NCBI RefSeq assembly: GCF_018881715.1
Contig: NZ_JACVPW010000001.1
Span: forward strand, 831,337-895,336
Reading direction: 5' to 3'
Length of the DNA stretch: 64,000 bases
Source: Polynucleobacter parvulilacunae
Lineage (GTDB): Bacteria > Pseudomonadota > Gammaproteobacteria > Burkholderiales > Burkholderiaceae
In this document: positions 51,316-60,389 of the stretch, in pieces
How the letters are laid out: each line of letters begins with the position of its first letter
How positions within the stretch are numbered: the stretch's first letter is position 1
Program-made: the position numbers and the translations under genes
Notes under the pieces: generated by a model
The model's input: only the letters and a program-made list of their open reading frames with translations
Databases searched by the model: none
What the model was told of the DNA's origin: nothing

Positions 51316-52221
51316 TTAAAACTCAGTCGTGTAGCGCACAATAAGTCGGCGCGTTTCTACAAAGCCATTCTTGATTTCCATATCGCGACCATACTGAAGG
51401 CTAATTCTGCCAAAAGGGTAATAGGCCAAAGCGCTTAATAAGTAACGCTGGGTATTCGCAACATTGTTTTGGTACGCGCTGCCAATCGTGGCGGCGCCAC
51501 CTGCTACATAAAAGTAAGAAGCACCCAGAGTGTAGGTTTGATTGATCTTGTAGATTGGACCAAGCTGGGTAGTCGTTAAAGGCTTCTGATTTAAGGAAGT
51601 ATTGCTTGCCGAGAGGCATGCTGCGGCACATTGACTGTTTCCACCAAACCACATGGTATCCACAGCAATCATGCCGTCGAGATTTTCAATAATGGGTTGT
51701 TGATAGCCCATCTGGATATCAGATTTATAGCGGTTCTCTCCAGTATTAAAGACCTGTTGGCTGTTGTAGCTTCCAGTGGGCGCTGTTAAGTAGCCAGCCA
51801 GACCCAGGTACCTTCTTTTCTCTCTATCTGAATAAGGCCAAATGGCTGTTGCAAAAGTGAGGTCGCCAATGCCCGTGCTTGCAGAATAGGAGGCCAATGA
51901 GCCTTCTGGTTTAATCGTGCCATACGGTATTTGAAGATAGGAGATGGCTGGCAGATCTTTTACGGCATAACTAGTGCTGATACGTGCAATAGCACTTTGA
52001 GTGGCGATATCGGGGCTGCCAAATGGTTTTGTTGAGACAGCTGCCCCATTCTTGTAAAAAGTACCATTCTCTGCATTCAGATAGCTGATCATTGCGTGAC
52101 TCTTGCCTGGTGGTGGCGCGACAATATCATTTGGTTGCAAGTCAATTGCAAATGCAGCTATCGGAAACACTGGAAGGCCAAATGCAATCAGGGTAAGTGC
52201 AATAAAGCGGCATAAATTCAT
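51316..52221 (-). CDS. Outer-membrane protein of the phenol meta-pathway transporter family
   Basis: A 301-residue predicted barrel protein resembling SphA/'transporter' proteins of the phenol-degradation meta operon. From ATG 52221 the signal peptide is about 25 residues (ending FAIDLQ). Family-like parts: LQPNDIVAPPPGKSH, TGIGDLTFATAIWPY, GYLTAPTGSYN and a C-terminal RYTTEF. A longer start at 52269 is less likely because it would place the signal too far inside. The start is preceded by AATGCTTAC, the same odd leader as the gene at 44228. Substrate not known. Confidence 0.75.
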   Translation of the reverse strand: MNLCRFIALTLIAFGLPVFPIAAFAIDLQPNDIVAPPPGKSHAMISYLNAENGTFYKNGAAVSTKPFGSPDIATQSAIARISTSYAVKDLPAISYLQIPYGTIKPEGSLASYSASTGIGDLTFATAIWPYSDREKRRYLGLAGYLTAPTGSYNSQQVFNTGENRYKSDIQMGYQQPIIENLDGMIAVDTMWFGGNSQCAAACLSASNTSLNQKPLTTTQLGPIYKINQTYTLGASYFYVAGGAATIGSAYQNNVANTQRYLLSALAYYPFGRISLQYGRDMEIKNGFVETRRLIVRYTTEF

Positions 52222-52281
52222 GTAAGCATTGTAATTAATATAAAAAGAAGCAACAGCGTGTGCTGCCATACAATGGGTCTC

Positions 52282-52608
52282 ATGAATACATTCTCCCTGC
52301 GGCTAAGCCCATTCCTGTTATTGATGGGTCTTTCAGCTTGTACTCAACCCCTTCCCAAGCCGCCTGGGTCGACCACTTTTTCCCCATACACCCCTCAGCA
52401 GATTCAGGAATTTAATCAACAAACGCTGTCGCCGGTAGAGGGACCCTTTGGCCCAGTTGATCCTAGGGCGGAAGATGCACGCATTGCCAAAGAGCGCGCA
52501 GCGGATGCGAAATTTTATAATCAACCTCAGGGCGAGGAAGAGGCCGAGGCTTTAGAAACACAGTCTACCGACCCTTATCAAACAACAAAGCCTGTTATTA
52601 CTTTCTAG
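52282..52608 (+). CDS. Small predicted lipoprotein
   Basis: A 108-residue exported protein. Signal peptide with lipobox LSAC at about residues 17-20 gives a lipidated Cys. The mature part is Pro/Gln/Glu-rich (PLPKPPGSTTFSPYTPQQIQ) and probably unstructured, with an acidic helical stretch ARIAKERAADAKFYNQ. ATG 52282 gives the best signal; ATG 52273 would add three residues. Divergent from the barrel gene by 60 bases. Function unknown. Confidence 0.65.
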   Translation: MNTFSLRLSPFLLLMGLSACTQPLPKPPGSTTFSPYTPQQIQEFNQQTLSPVEGPFGPVDPRAEDARIAKERAADAKFYNQPQGEEEAEALETQSTDPYQTTKPVITF

Positions 52609-52640
52609 GTAGGTATTTGGCTGGGTATTGAGCTCGGCAC

Positions 52641-53261
52641 TTAGCCGATCATTAGCTCAGGAATAGAGTCAAGTCGTAATAGTGCTTGTGCTTCTTCTGG
52701 TGTGGCATTCAGCCATGCATTAAAGAGTTCAGGTCGCAATGGAACTACAGTGCGTTTTTCATCTTCGGGTTTATGCATGCGCTGCATTACTGGGTGTTTG
52801 CTGGCATCAATCGTCAGCATAGAAAAAGAAACAATCAACTCGCCAGTTTCTGGTTCGGTCCAGGTATCCCAAATTGACGCGATTGCCATGGGCTCTTGAT
52901 TCGCTTGTTTAATGGCAGTGCGTACTGCTTTACCAGACTCGTAAGAAGGCTCATAAAAAGCATCTGCTAGAGCGAGGGCGTAATGTCGCTTTGTCCAGGC
53001 GTGCTTATAAGAAGGCTTCTCAGCCACTGTTTCTGCTCGAGCGTTATAGGTCTTTCTGCCAAATGTTTCCTCTTTAGCCCAGGAAGGCAATAAGCCGAAG
53101 CGTGCTACACCAATCGCAGTACGGTCAGTGTTGTGGCTTTTAAGAATAATGGGCCCCGGATAAGTCGGAAATACGTCATGGGTATTCGATGCAGGCAGAT
53201 CCAGATCAAAGTGGGATTTAACCCAATCTACGTTGACGGTCGTGAGATATTGAACACACAT
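52641..53261 (-). CDS. SOS-response-associated peptidase family protein (SRAP/YedK-HMCES)
   Basis: A 206-residue protein that forms a covalent DNA cross-link at abasic sites in single-stranded DNA, protecting them. The nucleophile Cys2 follows the start Met (MCVQYL), as is diagnostic. Other parts: ARFGLLPSWAKEETFGRKTYNARAETVAEKPSYK (about 55-88), with the NARAET signature, and SKHPVMQRMHKPEDEKR (about 152-168), a variant of the family His motif. Monocistronic. The start ATG 53261 is fixed by Cys2. Confidence 0.9.
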   Translation of the reverse strand: MCVQYLTTVNVDWVKSHFDLDLPASNTHDVFPTYPGPIILKSHNTDRTAIGVARFGLLPSWAKEETFGRKTYNARAETVAEKPSYKHAWTKRHYALALADAFYEPSYESGKAVRTAIKQANQEPMAIASIWDTWTEPETGELIVSFSMLTIDASKHPVMQRMHKPEDEKRTVVPLRPELFNAWLNATPEEAQALLRLDSIPELMIG

Positions 53262-53345
53262 GAGTCTATTTTACTGTGGCTGATGAGGGTTTAATCTGTG
53301 CCAGCTGGTAATATTGGGGTTAAATTTTAGAAAGATAACTTCCCT

Positions 53346-54188
53346 ATGAAACCTTTTACTTCCGTATTAAATCCAATGGTAGTGCGCTTTATTGCTGCAG
53401 GCTTGTTGACTACTGCGCTGGTTGGTGGGGCATATGCACAACAAAGTGGCTTGCCAATTAATGCTGCGGCATCTGTCAATGGAACCATTATTACTAATGA
53501 CATGGTAGAGCAGGGTATTAAGGTTGCCATTTCTCAAGGGCAAAAAGATTCCCCTGAATTGCGCAAAGTGGTTATTGAAAAGTACATTGAGGTCTTATTG
53601 CTTTCTCAGCAGGCTGAAAAAGATGGCTTGGCAAACTCTGAAAGAGCAAATACACAGTTAGCCATGATTCGTCAGAATTATTTGGCCGATCTTGAGCTAT
53701 CTACTTATATGGCTAAAAACCCAATCTCTGATGCCGACGTACAAGCTGAGTACAACAAGGAAATTGCTTCTTTGGGACCTCAGGGCATGATTAGTGAATA
53801 TAAAGTGAGCGATATTGCAGTGGCCAGTGAAGCGGATGCGCAAGCAGCGTTAGCGCGTATTAAGAAGGGTGAAGCATTTGATAAGGTTGCTAAGAGCGTT
53901 TCTTTAGCGCCAAATAAAGTACAAGGCGGTGCTGTGGGTTGGGTTCAGCCTGGACAGGTAGCGCCTCAATTAGCTTCTGTATTGGCAACGCTCTCTAAAG
54001 GGCAGGTTTCACCAGCGCCTATCCAAATGCAACAAGGCTGGTACTTGGTTAAGTTGGAGGATAAAAAATCAAGCAAGCCGCCTTCATTTGAACAGGCTAA
54101 GCAGGCGATTCGTGCTGGCATGACCCAAAGAAAGCAATATGAGTTCTTAGGTCAGATTGCCAAAGATGCCAAGATTGTTGTTCAGTAA
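53346..54188 (+). CDS. Periplasmic parvulin-type peptidyl-prolyl isomerase
   Basis: A 280-residue exported foldase. Signal peptide about 1-31 (ending AYAQQ), N-terminal chaperone-like helices (about 35-125), then a parvulin rotamase domain (about 145-240) with SEYKVSDIAVASEADAQAAL, LAPNKVQGGAVGWVQPGQVAPQL and MQQGWYLVKLED. The order chaperone-rotamase resembles PrsA/PpiC-like proteins and SurA. It helps outer-membrane or secreted proteins fold. A strong terminator follows. ATG 53346 with a weak ribosome site. Confidence 0.88.
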   Translation: MKPFTSVLNPMVVRFIAAGLLTTALVGGAYAQQSGLPINAAASVNGTIITNDMVEQGIKVAISQGQKDSPELRKVVIEKYIEVLLLSQQAEKDGLANSERANTQLAMIRQNYLADLELSTYMAKNPISDADVQAEYNKEIASLGPQGMISEYKVSDIAVASEADAQAALARIKKGEAFDKVAKSVSLAPNKVQGGAVGWVQPGQVAPQLASVLATLSKGQVSPAPIQMQQGWYLVKLEDKKSSKPPSFEQAKQAIRAGMTQRKQYEFLGQIAKDAKIVVQ

Positions 54189-54213
54189 ATGTGGCATTAG
54201 AAATTTGCTTAAG

Positions 54214-54240
54214 AAAAAGGACTCCGAGGAGTCCTTTTTT
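54214..54240. terminator. Bidirectional terminator
   Basis: AAAAAGGACTCC, GA, GGAGTCCTTTTTT: a 12-bp stem with A and T tracts on both sides, between the parvulin gene and the convergent folA gene. Confidence 0.93.
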
Positions 54241-54727
54241 ATTTGCGCTCTAATGTAATAAAGCTGAAGGTGATCTCACCCTCAGATCCTGGCGTTCTTT
54301 CAACCTCTTTCCAATCGGATGTGTTTGGCACTTCGAAGAAGGTATCGCCACCATCGATATCTAGGTCGATTTCTGTAATGTAGAGTCGGTCTGCTTTTGG
54401 AAATGCCTGTGTGAAAAGCTGCTCTCCACCAATAACAAAGACACGCTCAAACTCACTCAAGCTCTTTAATGCTTCATCTAGTGATCCGACTAATTCACCA
54501 CCAGTAGCCTCATAGTTTGCATTGCGGCTCACTACGATATTGCGACGTCCAGGCAGAGGGCGTCCAATCGATTCCCAGGTCTTGCGACCCATGATGACAG
54601 GATGCCCCATCGTGACACGCTTGAAGAATTGCAAATCAGCCGATATTTTCCAAGGCATTTGGTTGTCGCGGCCGATGACGTGATTGCGCGAGCGCGCAAC
54701 AATCATGGAAATAGCAGGTTGAGTCAT
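54239..54727 (-). CDS. folA: Dihydrofolate reductase
   Basis: Reduces dihydrofolate to tetrahydrofolate with NADPH. The 162 residues match the family size (about 160). Motifs: ISMIVARSRNHVIGRDNQMPWKISADLQFFKR at the start (positions about 6-37, with catalytic Asp near 30), HPVIMGRKTWESIGRPLPGRRNIVVS and VFVIGGEQLFTQ (about 96). It lies 11 bases after thyA, its usual metabolic partner: thymidylate synthase makes the dihydrofolate that this enzyme recycles. Confidence 0.95.
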   Translation of the reverse strand: MTQPAISMIVARSRNHVIGRDNQMPWKISADLQFFKRVTMGHPVIMGRKTWESIGRPLPGRRNIVVSRNANYEATGGELVGSLDEALKSLSEFERVFVIGGEQLFTQAFPKADRLYITEIDLDIDGGDTFFEVPNTSDWKEVERTPGSEGEITFSFITLERK

Positions 54728-54738
54728 AGGTATGCTTC

Positions 54739-55533
54739 TTAGATGGCTACAGGAGCTTTAATGTGGGGGTGAGATTCATAGCTGACGATTTCAAAATCTT
54801 CGAATTCGTAATCAAAAATAGAATCTGGCTTACGCAAGATATTGAGCTTAGGCAGTGGCAAGAAATCACGTGACAACTGAAGATCCACTTGCTCTAGATG
54901 GTTGCTATATAAATGGCAATCGCCACCAGTCCAAATAAAGTCGCCCACTTCTAAATTGCATTGCTGCGCCATCATATGGGTTAGCAATGCGTAGCTAGCA
55001 ATATTAAAAGGTACACCTAAGAAAATATCGGCGCTGCGTTGATAGAGCTGACATGACAACTTACCATCTGCTACGTAAAACTGAAAAAAGGCATGACAAG
55101 GCGCTAAAGCCATACGAGGAATATCTGCAACGTTCCAAGCAGACACAATAATGCGACGTGAGTCTGGATTCTTTTTGATGGTCTCAACCACTTCTGAGAT
55201 TTGATCGATGTGCTGACCGTTAGGTGCTGGCCATGAGCGCCACTGATAACCGTAGATAGGACCTAAATCACCATCAGGCGCAGCCCATTCATTCCAAATC
55301 GATACGCCGCGCTCTTTAAGCCAATTATTGTTGGTGCTGCCTTTGAGGAACCAGAGCAATTCATAAATGATGGACTTGAGGTGCAGCTTTTTAGTGGTCA
55401 CCATCGGAAAGCCATCGGCCAAGTTGAAGCGCATCTGGTGTCCAAACACAGACACGGTGCCAGTTCCAGTTCTATCGGACTTTTGAACCCCCTTGGCGAG
55501 GACTTCCTTCATGAGATCGTGATATTGACGCAT
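54739..55533 (-). CDS. thyA: Thymidylate synthase
   Basis: Methylates dUMP to dTMP with 5,10-methylenetetrahydrofolate. The 264 residues equal the E. coli enzyme. Motifs: [29 protein letters not shown] near the N-terminus and [14 protein letters not shown] with the catalytic Cys (about residue 146), then [16 protein letters not shown]. It follows the ferredoxin reductase gene by 43 bases and precedes folA, all on one strand. Confidence 0.96.
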   Translation of the reverse strand: MRQYHDLMKEVLAKGVQKSDRTGTGTVSVFGHQMRFNLADGFPMVTTKKLHLKSIIYELLWFLKGSTNNNWLKERGVSIWNEWAAPDGDLGPIYGYQWRSWPAPNGQHIDQISEVVETIKKNPDSRRIIVSAWNVADIPRMALAPCHAFFQFYVADGKLSCQLYQRSADIFLGVPFNIASYALLTHMMAQQCNLEVGDFIWTGGDCHLYSNHLEQVDLQLSRDFLPLPKLNILRKPDSIFDYEFEDFEIVSYESHPHIKAPVAI

Positions 55534-55576
55534 ATATTGGCTAAAAGTGGTTATGTATTAACGAATTAGGGATAGC

Positions 55577-56623
55577 TTACTCGAATGTGGGTGATTTCAC
55601 CCCGAGGGCTTTATGAAGCTTGGGAGAGGTGGTCGTATATTGAAGCTGGATCTGCTTTTCAGGGTTGAGGTACTCAGCAGCTGCAAAAGCCGCTAGGGCA
55701 GCCTCATGAAATCCAGACAAAATGAGTTTTTTCTTACCAGGGTAGACATTGATATCTCCAACGGCATAAATTCCTGGGGCGCTGGTTTGAAATTTAGCGG
55801 TATCTACGCAAATTTGTTTGCGATCGATATTGAGGCCCCACTCTGCAATAGGGCCTAATTTAGGAGATAGACCATAAAACACCAACAGGGCATCTAATGG
55901 AATCTGTTTAGATTCCCCATCAATATTGGTATAGGTAATTTCAGCAAGTAAGCCATCTTTCGCTTCATAGCCAGTCACTTGACCGATGAGAAGCTCCATT
56001 TGATTGTTGGCGCAAAGCTCACGCATTTTGGCAATCGATTTTAGCGCAGCTTTAAAGTCATCGCGACGATGAATCAAAGTAACGCTAGTGGCAATCTCAG
56101 AAAAATGAATAGCCCAATCTAGCGCTGCATCGCCACCACCGCAAATCACAATCCTTTTGTCTGTAAATTGCTCAGGATTTTTGACGTGATAGAAAACCTG
56201 TTTTCCTACAAAGGCCTCAATGCCTTCTAAGTTAATAGTACGCGGCTGAAAGGCACCTACTCCACCAGCAATGAAAACCGTTTTACTTAAAAAGTGATTA
56301 TCTTGGGAGGTACTAACCAGAAAGCGGCCATCGGATTGGCGCTCAAGCTTGCTAACCTCTTGACCTAGATGAAATTGGGCGCTAAATGGCTCGATTTGTT
56401 TTAAAAGATTATTGGTGAGTTCGCGTCCAGTACACACTGGTATCGCAGGAATATCGTAGATGGGTTTGTCTGGATACAGCTCGATGCATTGACCACCAAC
56501 CTCTGGCAAAGAATCAATCACATGCGCTTTAATTTCTAGCAGGCCTAATTCAAAAACCTGAAAGAGACCCACAGGACCGGCGCCAATGATGACAGCATCG
56601 GTTTCTATGGGTGAGTTCGACAC
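55577..56623 (-). CDS. Ferredoxin-NADP reductase, TrxR-like
   Basis: A 348-residue FAD- and NADP-binding enzyme of the thioredoxin-reductase-like ferredoxin reductase group (YumC type). FAD motif [17 protein letters not shown] at residues 10-26, NADP motif [16 protein letters not shown] near 158, and the late FAD motif [18 protein letters not shown] near 292. There is no CxxC redox pair, which separates it from thioredoxin reductase. It is encoded 20 bases after the ferredoxin gene, so the two probably work together to link NADPH and ferredoxin. Confidence 0.9.
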   Translation of the reverse strand: MSNSPIETDAVIIGAGPVGLFQVFELGLLEIKAHVIDSLPEVGGQCIELYPDKPIYDIPAIPVCTGRELTNNLLKQIEPFSAQFHLGQEVSKLERQSDGRFLVSTSQDNHFLSKTVFIAGGVGAFQPRTINLEGIEAFVGKQVFYHVKNPEQFTDKRIVICGGGDAALDWAIHFSEIATSVTLIHRRDDFKAALKSIAKMRELCANNQMELLIGQVTGYEAKDGLLAEITYTNIDGESKQIPLDALLVFYGLSPKLGPIAEWGLNIDRKQICVDTAKFQTSAPGIYAVGDINVYPGKKKLILSGFHEAALAAFAAAEYLNPEKQIQLQYTTTSPKLHKALGVKSPTFE

Positions 56624-56643
56624 GAATTTCTTAAGCTAGAAAA

Positions 56644-56967
56644 TTACTTTACTAGCTGATCGAGTTTGTTCTTAACGTCTTTCCACTCGTCAGCATCTGG
56701 AAGCGCTGCTTTGGACTTGGTAATCGATGTCCAGGAAGGGGAGAGATCTGCATTCAATTTGATGAATGCTTGTTGATCGCCAGGCACATCATCTTCAGCA
56801 TAAATTGCGTTTACTGGGCACTCTGGTACGCAAACAGCGCAGTCAATGCACTCATCTGGATCGATGACTAGAAAATTAGGACCTTCGCGAAAGCAGTCAA
56901 CTGGGCAGACATCAACACAGTCGGTGTATTTGCAACGGATACAGGCTTCGGTAACAACGTAAGTCAT
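56644..56967 (-). CDS. fdxA: Seven-iron ferredoxin FdxA
   Basis: A 107-residue ferredoxin with one 3Fe-4S and one 4Fe-4S cluster. The cluster cysteines are in [17 protein letters not shown] (residues 9-25) and [12 protein letters not shown] (about 40-51). The layout and length match Azotobacter ferredoxin I (106 residues). It is the first gene of the run fdxA-reductase-thyA-folA, and its product is a likely electron donor to the siroheme sulfite reductase. Confidence 0.95.
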   Translation of the reverse strand: MTYVVTEACIRCKYTDCVDVCPVDCFREGPNFLVIDPDECIDCAVCVPECPVNAIYAEDDVPGDQQAFIKLNADLSPSWTSITKSKAALPDADEWKDVKNKLDQLVK

Positions 56968-57084
56968 GATGGTTTTGTTTCAAGAGCCCCAAAAGCAGGG
57001 CGCTAAGTTATAAAACCTCAATTTTAGCCGAAATAGCCTATTTTTCAGGCAAAAGGGTCAATTTACTTCAGGTAAAGTTCCCTT

Positions 57085-58098
57085 ATGAACACACAAGCTA
57101 ATTCCCAAGATATGAAGCAAAAACCCAAAATCCTCGTAGCTAGAGCCATTTTCCCGGAGGCTTTAGCCAAACTGGAGGAATCTTTCGAGGTTCGGTCAAA
57201 CCAAGAGGATCGGATTTTTAGTCCCGAGGAGTTGCAAAAAGAACTCTCTGGGGTTGTGGGGGCTTTAGTGGCAGGTAGCGAAAGAATTGATGCCAATGCC
57301 TTAGCCAATGCAAAGGAGCTGAAGATAGTTGCCAATATCTCCGTTGGCTATAACAACTTTGATGTGCCGGCAATTACTGCTGCAGGAGTGATGGCAACTA
57401 ACACACCTGATGTATTGACCGACACAACAGCAGATTTTGGATTTGCTTTATTGATGGCAACCGCAAGACGTATTACTGAATCAGAACATTGGGTGCGTGC
57501 AGGTCAATGGGATAAGTGGTCGATTGTGAACAACCCTCTTGGTATGGATTTGCATCACAGCACAGTGGGCATCATTGGTATGGGGCGTATCGGCCAAGGT
57601 ATTGCTAAGCGCGCTTTGGGTTTTGGTATGAATGTGATTTATCACAACCGCAGTCATCTATCTGATGCTGATGAGAAGGCCTGTGCTGCCAAGTATGTTT
57701 CTAAAGAAGAGTTACTTCGGACAGCGGATCACGTAGTCTTGGTATTGCCATATAGCGCTGAGAGTCACCATACGATTAGTGCAAAAGAAATTGCGCTCAT
57801 GAAGCCGACGGCAACCCTGATAAACATTGCCCGTGGAGGTATTGTGGATGATGTGGCTCTGGCTCAAGCACTTAAAGAAAAGAAAATATTTGCAGCTGGT
57901 CTTGATGTATTTGAGGGTGAGCCCAAAGTGCATCCTGAATTACTCAAATTAAGTAATGTTGTACTTGCTCCACACATTGCTAGTGCGACTGAAAAGACGC
58001 GTCGAGCAATGGTAGATTTAGCAGTAGAGAATTTGCGTGCAGCACTTGATGGGAAGAGGCCACCTAGTCTCATTAATATGGAAGCCTATAAAGCTTAA
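57085..58098 (+). CDS. D-2-hydroxyacid dehydrogenase (glyoxylate/hydroxypyruvate reductase type)
   Basis: A 337-residue NAD(P)-dependent enzyme that reduces glyoxylate, hydroxypyruvate or similar 2-oxoacids. Cofactor site VGIIGMGRIGQGIAKRAL near residue 157, NIARGGIVDD near 247 with the catalytic Arg-Glu region, and LAPHIASATEKTR near 298 with the catalytic His. Asn-Arg-Ser after the second strand (YHNRSHL) favours NADP. It resembles GhrB/gluconate 2-dehydrogenase. A clear terminator follows. Divergent from fdxA. Confidence 0.9.
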   Translation: MNTQANSQDMKQKPKILVARAIFPEALAKLEESFEVRSNQEDRIFSPEELQKELSGVVGALVAGSERIDANALANAKELKIVANISVGYNNFDVPAITAAGVMATNTPDVLTDTTADFGFALLMATARRITESEHWVRAGQWDKWSIVNNPLGMDLHHSTVGIIGMGRIGQGIAKRALGFGMNVIYHNRSHLSDADEKACAAKYVSKEELLRTADHVVLVLPYSAESHHTISAKEIALMKPTATLINIARGGIVDDVALAQALKEKKIFAAGLDVFEGEPKVHPELLKLSNVVLAPHIASATEKTRRAMVDLAVENLRAALDGKRPPSLINMEAYKA

Positions 58099-58106
58099 TC
58101 AGTAAA

Positions 58107-58135
58107 AATAAAGCCGAGCATTGCTCGGCTTTATT
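58107..58135. terminator. Terminator after the hydroxyacid dehydrogenase gene
   Basis: AATAAAGCCGAGCA and TGCTCGGCTTTATT with one base between give a 14-bp near-perfect stem. Also usable from the opposite strand for the membrane-protein gene at 58165. Confidence 0.88.
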
Positions 58136-58164
58136 ACTTGGAGATAACTCCGAATATCGAATTT

Positions 58165-58458
58165 CTATTCTGCATCAATTTCTTCTGGTAGTTCACGCAT
58201 AGCCAATTCAATGCCGCCAAACTTGCCTGCAACCCAGTTATAGACCTTACAGGCAATCCATAACAATCCAAAGCCGAGTAGGGCATTGAGAATTAAAGCG
58301 GATAGCACTGTAAATCCTGGAATGGCGCCGTCACGAATGAAGGCTACAAAGAGTGCCAACAAAACGATTGGAACGGAGAAACAGAGGTAAACCAAAACTA
58401 AAGTTTTGGCGGTATGCATTGGGTCGAGAAAGACGAGTTCTTTTTTGGTGAGTTTCAT
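58165..58458 (-). CDS. Small hypothetical membrane protein
   Basis: Not recognised as a named family. Ninety-seven residues with a basic start (MKLTKKELVFLDPMHTAK), two membrane segments (about 20-42 and 48-72) and an acidic tail LPEEIDAE. It starts 12 bases after the moeA stop on the same strand, so it is the last gene of the molybdenum-cofactor run. A link to that pathway is suggested only by position. Confidence 0.65.
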   Translation of the reverse strand: MKLTKKELVFLDPMHTAKTLVLVYLCFSVPIVLLALFVAFIRDGAIPGFTVLSALILNALLGFGLLWIACKVYNWVAGKFGGIELAMRELPEEIDAE

Positions 58459-58470
58459 GATGACGCAATC

Positions 58471-59787
58471 TTAAAGCAGTCCATCAAAAAGCGCTATATC
58501 TACCCAGTCTCCGGCGGCAACATTTCCTTGTTCATGACCAAGAATGACAAAGCAATTGGCCTCACTCATGGAACGCAAAATACCAGCTCCTTGGCTACCA
58601 GTTAATCGAACAGTAGGCTTGCCATCGGATCCACGGCCCAAGATGGCGCGCTGAAATTCTGTACGACCAGGCTTTTTCCGGATAGGCGCCTCAGCAATGG
58701 CTTGGGTCAATGGCGGTTCAGTTTGATTTGCGCCATTGAGTTGTAAAAGCGCTGCACGGACAAATTGGTAAAAAGTCACCATGACCGCGACTGGATTGCC
58801 TGGTAATCCAAAGAAGAGCGTTTTGCGAGCTGGGGATTTTCCGGCGACCGGCTTAAGGACTCCAAAGGCCATCGGGCGACCTGGGCGCATGGCGATTTTC
58901 CAAAAGCCGACATCACCCAACTCTTGCATGATTTGTTTTGTGAAATCCGCTTCCCCAACAGATACGCCCCCAGACGAAATTAATACATCCGCTTTGCCGG
59001 CTGCCTCAATAAAGGCTTGTTTTAGGGAGCTTGGGTCATCGCGCACAATGCCGCAGTCAATAATCTCTAGATTGAGGCGATTGAGTAAACCAGTAAGGCT
59101 ATAGCGATTGCTGTCATAAATACTGCCTGCATCCAATGGTTGGTCTAGAGAGCGTAGCTCATCACCTGAGGATAGGATCGCAACTTTGAGTTTGCGTTTG
59201 ACTGGTAGCGATGCAATACCTAGTGATGCAGCTAAACCTAAATCAGACGGACGCAATAAACGACCAGCCGAAATGGCAGGCTTACCTTTTTGAAGATCTT
59301 CGCCACGAAGGCGACGGTTCTCGCCAGCCTTTAATTGATCTTGCTTGAATTCAATAAGGCTTCCATCTTTTGCGTTTGTAAACTCTTGCGGAATGACAGT
59401 ATCGCAACCTGCAGGCATGAGTGCGCCGGTCATGATTTTGAGGCATTCACCTGCACTAATGCAGCCTTCATAAGGCTTGCCCGCGAACGCTGTGCCAATT
59501 ACCTTAAGAGAAATAGTTGGGCTACTTGTATCAAGGCATTTACCATCAAATGCAAAGCCATCCATTGCAGAATTATCTGCAGCCGGAACATCAATGGGTG
59601 AGAGTAGATCCGCTGCCAAGATTCGATTGATCGCTTGATCTAATGCAACAGTCTCAGTATCTTCAGGATCATTAATGGCTGTTGATTCCTGAATGAGGTC
59701 GGCGACCAGCATCGCAATAGCTTTACGTGCATCATCAACATGAAGTGATGAGGTCAACAGAATGGGTTGGTTCGGTGAGTGGCTCAT
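58471..59787 (-). CDS. moeA: Molybdopterin molybdenumtransferase MoeA
   Basis: Inserts molybdate into adenylylated molybdopterin. The 438 residues have the three MoeA regions: DVPAADNSAMDGFAFDG near 64-80 (substrate loop with the conserved Asp), AILSSGDELRSLDQPLDAGSIYDSNRYSL near 203 and SSGGVSVGEADFTK near 269, then PGNPVAVMVTFYQFV near 325. Four bases overlap with mobA. It supplies the cofactor of MsrP and the IorAB-like enzyme in this window. Confidence 0.95.
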   Translation of the reverse strand: MSHSPNQPILLTSSLHVDDARKAIAMLVADLIQESTAINDPEDTETVALDQAINRILAADLLSPIDVPAADNSAMDGFAFDGKCLDTSSPTISLKVIGTAFAGKPYEGCISAGECLKIMTGALMPAGCDTVIPQEFTNAKDGSLIEFKQDQLKAGENRRLRGEDLQKGKPAISAGRLLRPSDLGLAASLGIASLPVKRKLKVAILSSGDELRSLDQPLDAGSIYDSNRYSLTGLLNRLNLEIIDCGIVRDDPSSLKQAFIEAAGKADVLISSGGVSVGEADFTKQIMQELGDVGFWKIAMRPGRPMAFGVLKPVAGKSPARKTLFFGLPGNPVAVMVTFYQFVRAALLQLNGANQTEPPLTQAIAEAPIRKKPGRTEFQRAILGRGSDGKPTVRLTGSQGAGILRSMSEANCFVILGHEQGNVAAGDWVDIALFDGLL

Positions 59788-60389
59788 GCCGATACTTCTT
59801 CAAGAGACTTGAGTTCTTCGGGAGTATTTACATTCGCGAAAACTTGCGGGTTATCAAAAATGACAGTGCTGCTTCGCAATTCTTTAAACCAGCGATCAAT
59901 TTTGAGATCACCTTTGAGTAAGAAATTCTCAAGAGAGTCTTGCAAGTTCGCGCGCATTAAGCAAAACACAGGCTGCGCCCATACCTTGCCATCGGCTTCT
60001 TTGCTGGAGGCATACACCAATTGAAAGTTCCCGCGCCCCATCTCAGCGCTTAATTGCTCCGCAAGATTATTGGGTAGTAAGGGTGAGTCACAGGGGGAAG
60101 TCAGGAGATAGGGGGTCTTGCATGCTTTCAGGCCCACAGAGAATCCCGCCAAGGGGCCTGAAAAATCTGGGGTCTCATCCATGATTACAGGGTATCCATA
60201 ACCAGCGTACTTCGTAATATTGCGGTTGGCATTAATAACAATTGTTTGTACCTGAGGCTTTAATTTCGCAATGGCTGATTCGATTAATGGTTTGTCGTGA
60301 AAAGGAATTAAGCCCTTATCAATGCCACCCATCCTCTGCGCGCGTCCACCAGCAAGAATGAGTCCGGTAATGTCTTTAATTGAAATCAT
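59784..60389 (-). CDS. mobA: Molybdenum cofactor guanylyltransferase MobA
   Basis: Transfers GMP from GTP to molybdopterin to give the MGD form. The 201 residues begin with the nucleotide-binding signature LILAGGRAQRMGGIDKGLIPFHDKPL (about 11-36), and TSPCDSPLLP near 95 provides the metal-binding Asp. Good match in length (about 190-200). It shares one base with the end of moaA and overlaps moeA by four. MsrP uses plain Mo-MPT, so MGD must serve other enzymes outside this window. Confidence 0.93.
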   Translation of the reverse strand: MISIKDITGLILAGGRAQRMGGIDKGLIPFHDKPLIESAIAKLKPQVQTIVINANRNITKYAGYGYPVIMDETPDFSGPLAGFSVGLKACKTPYLLTSPCDSPLLPNNLAEQLSAEMGRGNFQLVYASSKEADGKVWAQPVFCLMRANLQDSLENFLLKGDLKIDRWFKELRSSTVIFDNPQVFANVNTPEELKSLEEVSA

